Part shown: one piece after another, positions 12,617-24,983 of the stretch
How the letters are laid out: every line of letters starts with the position of its first letter
How positions within the stretch are numbered: the first letter of the stretch is position 1
Source: Hypericum androsaemum
Lineage: Eukaryota; Streptophyta; Magnoliopsida; Malpighiales; Hypericaceae
Assembly (NCBI GenBank): GCA_963995505.1
Contig: OZ023192.1
Location: 7,795,001 to 7,859,000, forward strand
Direction: 5' to 3'
Length of the DNA: 64,000 bases
Made by a program: the position numbers and the translations under genes
The notes under the pieces: model-generated
The model's database searches: none
What the model was told of the DNA's origin: nothing
The model's input: the letters and a program-made list of their open reading frames with translations, nothing else

Positions 12617-12628
12617 GAGTCCATTCCT

Positions 12629-12925
12629 CTGAGACCCGCCCGATTCATTGTTTTTCGGTTGGACCAGCGAGAGACTCTCGACGTAATAATAGGAGAGAGT
12701 TGAGAGCCAAAACATGAACAACGACCGACCTCGTTTTTTTTTTGAAGGGTAACAACGACCGACCTGGGAAGGTAGGTTTCCTCCTCCCTGAGCCTGAGGT
12801 TGGTGTACTTCCCCTATTTTACTTGAAAACCCAACACCACCCCACCGCCCTTAAGTAGAACCAATCCCCCGGCCATAAGTTCAATATTTTACCCTTGCCC
12901 TAGGTCGCAATAGAAGGAAGGCGCA
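12629..12925 (+). promoter_or_regulatory. Upstream region of the YY1-type gene
   Basis: About 300 bp lie between the LINE target duplication and the start codon at 12926. The stretch just before the ATG is C-rich, then AGAAGGAAGGCGCA. I see no certain TATA box. The LINE therefore landed within about 300 bp of the start codon and may have replaced or moved upstream control sequence. Confidence 0.45.
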
Positions 12926-16857
<3,932 letters not shown>

Positions 16858-17073
16858 ATAAAGAAATGTCATTCTGGAAGGCCAAATTACTGTCTTCCTT
16901 GTTTACCATGAACAGAGGATCCGTGGGAAATGATGAACAAAATTCAAATGATTTTTCAATTGCATCTCTTGGTTTGCATGGAAGAAGTGGCACTCTTAAC
17001 TTTTATTATCAGATCCATTCTCAGGTTCTACATGTATGTTTTACTTTATCTATTATTATCACGAAAAAATTTA

Positions 17074-17633
17074 GGGAAAAGTCCACTTTAGTACCCCGTG
17101 ATATTGCCCAAAATCACTTTAGTACCCTGTGGTAAAAAACCGACCAATCGAGTCATACTTATTCCAATTAACATCAAAAAGGTCCTCGGGCAGCTGCTCG
17201 GAGCTGCCCGGACCAGCCTGAACCCTGCCCGGACTACGTGGCCAGCCACGTCACCAAAACTTGATGACGTGGTGCCACGTGGACATCCATCTTCTTCCCT
17301 CTCTTCCTCTCCTCCTCCTCCTCCTCTTCTCCTCCTCCTCCTCCACTTCGTCGTCCTCCTCCTCGTCCTCCTCCTCCTCCTCGTCCGCCTCCTCCTCCTC
17401 CTCCGCCTCATCCTCCTCCTCCGCCTCATCCTCCTCGTCCTCGTCCACGTGGCACCACGTCATCAAGTTTTGGTGACGTGGCTGGCCACGTAGTCCGGGC
17501 AGGGTCCGGGCAGCTGCCCGATGACCTTTTTGATGTTAATTGGAATAAGTATGACTCGATTGACCAGTTTTTTACCACAGGGTACTAAAGTAATTTTGGG
17601 CGATACTACAGGGTAGTAAAGTAGACTTTTCCC
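17074..17633. mobile_element. Short Mutator-like element with CTC-repeat core
   Basis: This 560-bp element has inverted arms of about 200 bp each. The left end begins GGGAAAAGTCCACTTTAGTA; the right end, reversed, begins GGGAAAAGTCTACTTTACTA. A 9-bp duplication AAAAATTTA flanks it at 17065-17073 and 17634-17642. The arms include TGACGTGGCTGGCCACGTAG-type palindromic sequence rich in ACGTGG. Between the arms lies about 160 bp of CTC/CCT repeat (about 17290-17447). The long frames on both strands here are made by the repeat and are not genes. It could fold into a very long hairpin and so be a source of small RNA. Confidence 0.88.
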
Positions 17634-17642
17634 AAAAATTTA

Positions 17643-18690
17643 ATGTGGAATTCAAATGAGATAAATTTTTTCTTTGTATGTTCTAATAACATCAACAATT
17701 CATAAAAACAAAAAGAACACTAACCATATAATGTCCCATTATTCAAAATGTCTTTTTTGAGTTGATTTTTAATAACATAAATGTTTGGGTATATCAATAA
17801 AAAAATTAGTATTATATGTATCTCTAATTTACAATCAACATATTTATATAAAAGAAAAATTACTGTCAGGCCTTTGGTATTTTGTATATTTCACGCTCGC
17901 CCCCCGTATTCCGGTAATCGATTAAAAAATTCCCATAGTTTGGCAAAATTATAACATGGAGCCCCTGAAGCCGAAATCAGACTTTTTCTACGGCGAAGGC
18001 CCACAAGAAATGACACAAATGCGCTTCTTTTTTATAACCTTATACACACACAAAAAAATCAATCTTCTTCAACCTCTAAATATCAAAAACATGAACACCA
18101 TCTTCAAGAAATAAAAAAATTAGATCCAAAAATAAAAAAAAATCACTAAATCATCTTCAAAAATAAAGAAACTAGATCCTAACGAAACCCCAAGTTCGAT
18201 TTAGCCGCCATTTCTTCCTCACGTCCCAAAACGACCACTCTAAACCAGAAAAACAAAATTAAACAACTGTTTAAGACAAACTAACAAAACCCAGAAATCT
18301 AATTGGAAATGTCCTAAATTGGAAAATTGGTTGTTTCTCGGTTAAATGGAACCATTTTCCTTGTTAAATGGATGTAAATTGAATGGAGGAGGACGAGCCC
18401 GAGGTTGCCAACGTGGTCTCTTCTGCAGTGGCTGTACTCGACGGAGGAGGTGAGGGGCTCCTTCATCGGAAAGTCCAAGGTCGCTGACGTTCTCGGTGGC
18501 AATACCTGACCGTTTCAACCAGAATCGGTGCCTGTACCTGGAGCGAGGATGCCGCCGTCCACCACCGGAGGAGGACGTCCGACGCGTCGTCTTCCTCTAG
18601 ATCTGCCTTGTCGGGACTCGCTTAAAGACCTCCTCCATGGCCACATCGACAACCTCATCGGCGTTAATAGAGGCAGGGTAGGCGGAGGGT
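17643..18690. other. Intergenic, with a possible lone Mutator-like end
   Basis: AT-rich to about 18330. Near 17862-17960 the phrases AAATTACTGTCAGGCC and AAAATTATAAC resemble the outer ends of the Mutator-like elements in this window, but I found no matching right end. From about 18380 the sequence becomes GC-rich and leads into the gene fragment at 18698. Confidence 0.35.
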
Positions 18691-18697
18691 AAAGCCG

Positions 18698-19040
18698 GTG
18701 ACTGCGTCAACCACCACGTGGGCCTTCCAGAGGTCCAAGTTGTTGTCGTCCATTGGAGGGCAGGCCGACATCTCCATCAGGAGATGGTGGGGTTGGGGCT
18801 GCTCATGGATCCTGTCCAAGAAGCCCATCTTCGTCCAGGATCTGGAGATGAACAAGGACGAGGTCGTCGCACTAGGGGCCCACAACAAAGGCAACTGGCG
18901 CCACGTCTTCTACAAGGTCAGGTCGGAGCTCAGGAAGCTCATTAGTTCTCAGGACAAGGCCGGCCTCCCCCAGACTTGTTGGTACAACTCTTATAACTAC
19001 TCCAAGAAGAGGTCCTGCTCCTCCTTCAACTTCTTCCCCT
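18698..19040 (+). pseudogene. Fragment of a plant-specific protein gene
   Basis: One frame of 114 codons has strong protein character, with blocks LEMNKDEVVALGAHNKG, NWRHVFYKVRSELRKLI and GLPQTCWYNSYNYSKK. This looks like the C-terminal part of a small plant-specific family, perhaps that of Arabidopsis At5g65480, but I am not sure of the name. The frame begins mid-domain, and related bits upstream (18400-18690) lie in other frames, so it is broken. It could be a decayed retrocopy or a captured piece. Confidence 0.4.
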
Positions 19041-19149
19041 GAGGCTGCTGCTCCACCGTCGGCAACCCGCCATATGTCCACCCCAAGTTGTCGGAACTCG
19101 AAACTTTTGTCGACTTTTCTCAAACTTTCTTCCCCAATTCCTATATACT

Positions 19150-19810
19150 AACAAGATTATGAAGGAGATCAACAACTTCCAACAATTCGAGAACGAGTCA
19201 TTCATTCAATGAAGAATGTGAAAGATTCAAAGGTTCACAAAGATCATCAAGTCTCTATGATGCATAACTAAGAGGTTCAAGTTCGTCAATTGGCCAAGTC
19301 TATCACCCAAAAGAATCGCCAAAGTTTAAGGAGGATTTGCCAACATGCATTTGGCCGGTGTAACATGACTTGACGGTGACGTAGGGTTCAATCCCTAATA
19401 GATATAATATTTACCTTCCAAAAAAAAAGTTTAAGGAGGATTCAACATGATCTTGCCCAATTGTGATGACAAGGAAGTGAATGAGAAGATCCTCTCGAGC
19501 AACTCACAAGAGCAAAATGCATATTACTTGAAGATACATGCATTTGCGAGAATTAATTTGAGCAACTCCAACATGGAGTCCCCTTGGGAAGAACTCCTTC
19601 AAGAATGTCCTATTTTTGTTGGAAGGTTTGGGTCGTGAAATGGAAGATCTAACCTACCTTGCTAAAGAATGCAAAGGATGAGCTAAAAAAAATTTTAGGC
19701 ACGAGCCAGCCAAAAGATCTAAAATTTAAAATGAGGAGCCCCAGAAAAAAGACAAGAAAGAAGAAGTTGAAGAAGAGACGGGAGAAATGGAAAACGAAGA
19801 GGAGAGAAGT
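19150..19810 (+). pseudogene. Retrotransposon gag fragment, split by a SINE
   Basis: Pieces in different frames read as a plant gag protein: FTKIIKSL near 19230, NCDDKEVNEKILSSNSQEQ and AYYLKIHAF at 19460-19550, and WEELLQECPIFVGRFG near 19585-19635. A lysine- and glutamate-rich stretch follows (about 19740-19800). This matches the gag region of Ty1/copia or Ty3-like elements. No LTRs or pol were found around it. It carries stops and a SINE insertion at 19338-19427. Confidence 0.55.
19338..19427 (+). mobile_element. Short SINE with Pol III B box
   Basis: A 90-bp insertion sits between two exact 15-bp copies of AGTTTAAGGAGGATT (19323-19337 and 19428-19442). It ends in an A-tract. It contains GGTTCAATCCC at 19385-19395, a good match to the Pol III B box of tRNA-derived SINEs. 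No clear A box, so it is probably 5' truncated. The host sequence is a gag fragment. Confidence 0.75.
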
Positions 19811-20570
19811 TGTAACCCCGCTAAAACTTGATTAACAAAAGAATACTTTGTTTATACTCAAGTCAGCAAAATTTTTATCAATATATTAAAGTTATTTCTT
19901 GGGTAAATTACTGTGATATTCCTCGTATTTGACTAAATCGACGATTTAGTCTCCCTTGTTTCAAAAATTATTCTCACATCCCATGTGTTTGATTTTATTA
20001 TACTCTAGTCTCCCTTATTTCAAAAATTATTCTCACATCCCATGTGTTTGATTTTATTATACTCTCGGGTCCCTGGCTAACGTCATCTTTTCTCTTTTTG
20101 TCAATAAAATTATAAAAATATCCTCAAAACACAAAAAAGTCCATCCCTTCCTTTCAATCCTCGCCGTCGCTGAACCAACAACCAAAAACACATCCTCTCA
20201 ATCCTCGCCGGCGCCGACCCAAAACCCAAAAGCAAGTAATTCGTAATCGAGAACCCAACACCCATCCTCGCAATCCTCATCGTTGTCGTCTAAGCAAATG
20301 AAGCAAACGTCCTCCTCCTCCTCATTCTCCATCGGCAGAGGCCTTGAAGTTCACCGGTGTCAGAACTCCCTCCCTTCACCATTGTCCTCTTTTTCTCAAT
20401 TCTCGTCGGGCCTCGAGGTTCAGTGCTGTCAGGCCTCGATGTTCACCGCCGTCAGGCCTTAATGTTCACCATCGTCGAGCCTCCCTCCCTGCTCCAGCGA
20501 TAGAGATTGGCTTCTCTCCTGTCCCCGTTCCAGCACCGGCTCTGTGACCGAGATAAACGACGCCACCCTA

Positions 20571-20965
20571 TGATGTACTGCGATCTAGGGAGCTCCAAGG
20601 TTGGAGAAGAAGCTCTGAAAATCCAGCCAAAACCTTCGAAATAGAGAGAAAGAGAAAGAGAGCATAGAGAAGGGGAAGGAGATATAACAGAATTCTGTTT
20701 TTCAATTCATCAAGCATTCTCTAATTTCCTTCATGTCATATATTTATACTACCACTATGCCCTTGGGCTTAATTCCTGGGAATATAATAAATGGGCCTAA
20801 CATAACTATAGGCCTAACATGAAACATGATAGTTTGCTGTTGGGCCTACGACCAACAACCAGTTAACACCTTCAGTCTTTTCCCAAGCCGGATGACTCTT
20901 ATTCGATAACCACAAACCAAAGCTGCCGAATTTCTAATTTGATCACTATGAACCACCACATAACA
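20571..20965 (-). repeat. 3' LTR of the retrotransposon 20571-23630
   Basis: 395 bp, TG...CA ends in minus orientation. Similar throughout to 23263-23630 with scattered substitutions and a few small indels. Preceded, in element orientation, by a purine-rich run. Confidence 0.85.
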
Positions 20966-21399
20966 ATCCCCACCGCTTAAGTTTCTTGTCCACAAGAAAC
21001 TATGAGTATAGAGATTCTTGAAGTCCAAGCAAAATTCCCAAAATATGTTGAGTGGAGACGAACTGATACATTGCATCCACACTGCACCCAAAAGTATAGC
21101 AGTTCTTGGCTTGGTATTGATGACAGCGTAAGATTGTGGCGTTGTAGGAGAACCAAGCCATGACTTTGATGTTTCCATTATCACCTTGCACCAGCTACCA
21201 CCAAGCTTAACCTCAATCTCTGGTTTAATTTCTGAGGCCGGCTGTACAACACCCTCTAAGGTACGAGCTCCAAGAAGTGTTGCAGACAACGAGACCGTAG
21301 CTCCCTGATGCAAATATTTGTTAATGCATCCATTCACTGAAATAACAACTAACACATTCTCAATTGGATCTATGTTTACTTCAATACTCATTCCTATAT

Positions 21400-21882
21400 C
21401 TAACATTTCTTTCCTCACCGATTTTCCCCGCTCACAAATGCTAGTTGTAGCAAACATGTTTGAGAGGAAAACATGGTTCTCTGAATCAATCTTTGCTAAC
21501 ATAGCCACTACACAAATATAATGTTCAGGGTGAGGCTCAACACCATACCTCTCCCTTGTTGACTCAAAAGTATCCAGCAAAAATTTGACGGTTCTTCCTC
21601 TACTACGAGCTGATAATATATAAACTACTGTCATAAAATTTGGCTCCGCCATATACCGTATTTCTTCAAACAACATGGCTGTCCTGTCAGCATAACTTGG
21701 GTGCGCATGTCCACTGGTGCATTATAGGTAATAAACTTCTTCTCTAACACTTAATTTAAAGCTTACTTACAATCACTTAGACTTCTACATTTTCCATACC
21801 TGTCAACAAGAGCACTACCACCATACATCTTATCCTCACTACAAGCTTCCATCGTGAGCACAGGTACCAACCAAAGCATCCA
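21400..21882 (-). pseudogene. Captured PPR gene fragment inside the LTR retrotransposon
   Basis: Reading leftward, the blocks GGSALVDRYGKCRSLSDC, FITYNAPV, LFEEIRYMAEPNFMTVV, YGVEPHPEHYICVVAMLAKI and NHVFLSNMFATTSICERG appear in the order found at the end of plant PPR proteins of the PLS-E class, which act in organelle RNA editing. The order and wording resemble LOI1 (At4g14850), though I cannot prove the exact parent. Stops, a frameshift and at least one internal deletion (between AKI and DSENHVF) break it. The surrounding element sequence is not PPR-like, so a host gene piece was probably picked up by the retroelement. Confidence 0.65.
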
Positions 21883-23248
21883 ATTCCTCTTGTTTCTATA
21901 ACCATTGTCGATAACATTATCTAGATTGGAAGTGTAATGACTGCCCTTAATCTCACTTGATGTCTCTATGCGCTCTAATACGCCATCTGTAGCCCCAACC
22001 TCTACAAAAACACGAGCCTCCTCAACCCCTACCTTATCATGATGAGATTTATCACAATTTCCTTCCCGTACAACTTGCCAAGTACTTTCTTTCAACCACA
22101 TTTGCTCAAAAATGTGGAAGATACCACTCTTCAATCGAGAGACCACATCATCCTCAGAATGGTTCACATTAACAACAATATTGACTATAGTAACATACTC
22201 ACCCTTTTCCTCGAACACCTTATGCGCATCTTCCCAGGCAGCCCCTTCATTGACAAATTGCATGAAACCATATTTAGTTATTTCATCGAACACCTTCGGC
22301 ACGCTTCTCATGTTCCCCACCTTACCCGACGTACCATTTGAAATAATGCAACCCAACCCAACACATCTAGACCAACTTCTTTGGTCTTTGAACAACCTTT
22401 CTCGTCAAGTTCATGCATAGATCGTAAATGCCATAATTTTCTAGGTTGCATAATGCACATGTCAAGATTAACCTCATCTTTGTCATCTTCTTTAGAAAAC
22501 TCAGCCTCTAATTCTCCAATTTTCACCCACTCACAGAATCCATTCTCTAAACGCATATCACGTGATTCAGTTTTGTGATCTATTTTTCTCTAGTCCAGCC
22601 TAAAATCATGCTCGCACATTTTACCAAGCACCTTCTGTGCGTCGCCCATTTCCTCCTCCTTACTCAAATTTCCAATAAGAAAATTGGCACTAGGCACATT
22701 GGAGTCATCATCTAAGGTCCTAGAACACCCTTTCTCATCAAGTTCAAGCTCTGATTGTATTCTAGGTTGGTTACTGCACTCATAAAGTTCAATCCCTTTA
22801 ACCGCACTCTCCAGAGATAACTCAGCTCAATTAGCCTCAGATTCAAGCTTCCCTAACCCATTTGTAGTACCGATTTCATCCTCCTCACTCCCAGGGATCC
22901 ACCTTCGAATACTTGGACAAATTGCTCATACCAGTTGAAATAATATCAGATCTGGGTGGGATCTCTCGATCCAACCGTGTTGACGAGCTGCTCCTCGAAT
23001 TTGGCTTGTGTGAGAACGTCGAAGTTATGGATTGTCTCTTGGCTTCATATTTCTATGGCAGGAAGAATCAATCCCATGCCACCGAAACTAGAAGCAAGGC
23101 GATCAAGGGATTTATCCAACTTTTTGACGAGGTCAATAAGGAGAGTCGCAACCTCGTCGTTGCTCATCTCATCATCCTCCATTTCCATGGCTAAATCATC
23201 GTTCTTTATTTTGCAGGTACTACGGATCTTCACAGTCGAGGGTCGACT

Positions 23249-23260
23249 GCTCTGATACCA
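23249..23260 (-). other. Primer binding site, initiator Met tRNA type
   Basis: TGGTATCAGAGC read on the minus strand, 2 bp past the end of the 5' LTR. This is the standard plant retrotransposon primer site complementary to the 3' end of initiator methionine tRNA, and it fixes the element's orientation. Confidence 0.9.
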
Positions 23261-23262
23261 AT

Positions 23263-23630
23263 TGATATCCTACGATCTAGGGAGCTCCAAGGTTGGAGAA
23301 GAAGCTCCAAAAATCCAGCCAAAACCTTCGAAAGAGAGAGAGAGAATAGAGAAGGGGAGGGAGATATAACATAATTCTAATTTTCAATTCATCAAACATC
23401 CTCTAATTTTCTTCATGTCATATATTTGTACTACCACTATGCCATTGGGCTTAATTCCTGGGAATATAAAAAATGGGCCTAACATAAAACATGATAGTTT
23501 GCTGTTGGGCCTTCGACCAACAACCAGTTAACACCTCCAATCGTTTCCCAAGCCAGATGACTCCTCTTCCATAACCACAAACCAAAACTGCCAAATTTCT
23601 AATTTGATCACCATGAACCACCACATAACA
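23263..23630 (-). repeat. 5' LTR of the retrotransposon 20571-23630
   Basis: 368 bp, TG...CA ends in minus orientation, next to the primer binding site. Slightly shorter than the 3' LTR because of small deletions. Confidence 0.85.
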
Positions 23631-24335
23631 CCCTGTCAACACTCCGACTGGCGGTGGAAGAAGATGGCAAAGTCGCTCAACCATGTTGGCCACCCGCCTG
23701 TCGTCTCCATGGCCGAAGTCTCTCTTAGTCACTCAAAATCAACCCTGTCAACACTGCACAACCTGTCGTCTCCATGGGCAGGTCCCACTTGAAGCAATGA
23801 CGACGAACTTCCCGAAGGGGGAACCAGGTAGCTGCCATCTCACTGATTTAGGGTTTTGATTTTCATGTGCGGTGAGTTTGGTTTCCTACACCTTCGACCA
23901 ATTTTAGGATTGATTGGGATCAGGAGAGGACCCAATTAAATGGCGAAATCATCACCAAGTTTCTGGAAAAACGATAAGGGTATGAAGATGAGACCAAGTT
24001 TCTTATTCTATTTTACGGCTAATTTTGGTCGATTGATAAAAACGACAAGGGTACGAAGATGAGACCAAATTTCTAGAAAGAGAGTAGTGTTCGCTTGGGG
24101 TTGAGAAATTTTTAACCGGAAAAGATGATGTTTGCCAGAGAAGATGACATGAGGTTTGAGTTTACCGGAGAAGGGTATTTTTGTCATTTCAATGACAAAA
24201 AAGAAAAGATTATGTCAGCCTGGGACCCGAGAGTATAATAAAATCAAACACGAGGGATGTGAGAATAATTTCTTAAACAAGGGGGACTAAATCATCGATT
24301 TAGTCAAACACAAGAGATATTACAATAATTTGCCC

Positions 24336-24983
24336 TTATTTCTTTGTCTATTTTCAAAGTAAAAAAAAATACATTAATAACAATCATATTTATTATCTCA
24401 TACAAAATTTCAAGTGTTTCTTGAATTTCTAAATAATTTATTTATAATGAAACTTTGTTATGTTAAATTTCAGATAAAGATTTAACACTAACATTTTCTT
24501 ATATTTTATGTAAAAGTTCATATGGTTTCGTGCTTTAACCGTCCACTACTCTGTGGTTTCAAAATGTTTGACCGAGTAATATAATATTTTTATTACATCC
24601 CACAATTTGAATAAAATTTTAGGACCGGTAATTAGAAAAAAATTGGTTATAAATTATTCATCGAAACAAAATCAGAAAAAAATATAGGTTAAAAATTCTT
24701 CTCCCACTCTCATAATTTTTTATATATTTTTTTTGAATTTAATTTGATGATACTTAGGGTAATATTATCTAAAAAATTTATTAAAAAATAGAAGTATTAA
24801 TCAGAGAAACATCTCTCACTCGATTATTCTAAAATTTTTTAGAATATTAAAACAGAAAATCAGAAGGTACTAAAGACTTTTATAGTACTCATTGCACTTG
24901 AGGAGCTAGTGGTATCCAATCTTATTGCTTTTCTCAAAAAAGAAAAGAAAGAAAGAAGGCGGTTGGTCGTTGTCTGAACCCTT
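24336..24983 (+). promoter_or_regulatory. Upstream region of the UBLCP1-type gene
   Basis: AT-rich sequence between the Mutator-like element and the start codon. A purine-rich AAAGAAAAGAAAGAAAGAAG run lies about 45 to 25 bp before the ATG and is probably 5' leader. No certain TATA box. The part at 24510-24610 is loosely similar to 44440-44590 and may be a transposon remnant. Confidence 0.4.

Larger units (their letters stand above)
20571..23630 (-). mobile_element. Non-autonomous LTR retrotransposon
   Basis: Two direct repeats (20571-20965 and 23263-23630) start and end TG...CA. In the minus orientation the right one is the 5' LTR. It is followed after 2 bp by TGGTATCAGAGC (23249-23260), the usual initiator methionine tRNA primer site. 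A purine-rich run (AGCGGTGGGGA, 20966-20978) precedes the 3' LTR. The flanks CCCTA and CCCTG match at 4 of 5 positions, consistent with a 5-bp duplication. No gag, protease, reverse transcriptase or integrase was recognised in the 2.3-kb interior. That interior holds an acidic frame (23045-23233), two unknown frames (22308-22556 and part of 21763-22395) and a captured PPR fragment. The LTRs differ from each other and in length, so the insertion is old. Confidence 0.85.
19901..24335. mobile_element. Mutator-like element carrying an LTR retrotransposon
   Basis: The left end GGGTAAATTACTGTGATATT matches the reversed right end GGGCAAATTATTGTAATATC. The exact 9-bp duplication TTATTTCTT flanks it at 19892-19900 and 24336-24344. 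Near each end is a small palindrome (GACTAAATCGACGATTTAG at 19931; a close copy near 24286), shared with the right end of the element at 6424-9156, so both belong to one family. The left arm has a tandem duplication with a 59-bp period (about 19961-20078). Without the inserted retroelement (20571-23630) it would be about 1.4 kb. No transposase was found. Confidence 0.85.

Noticed and set aside
17251..17476. Long frames on both strands rich in E/R/D or in S/L
   Set aside because: They are made by the CTC/GAG repeat in the middle of a Mutator-like element; no domain and no start context.
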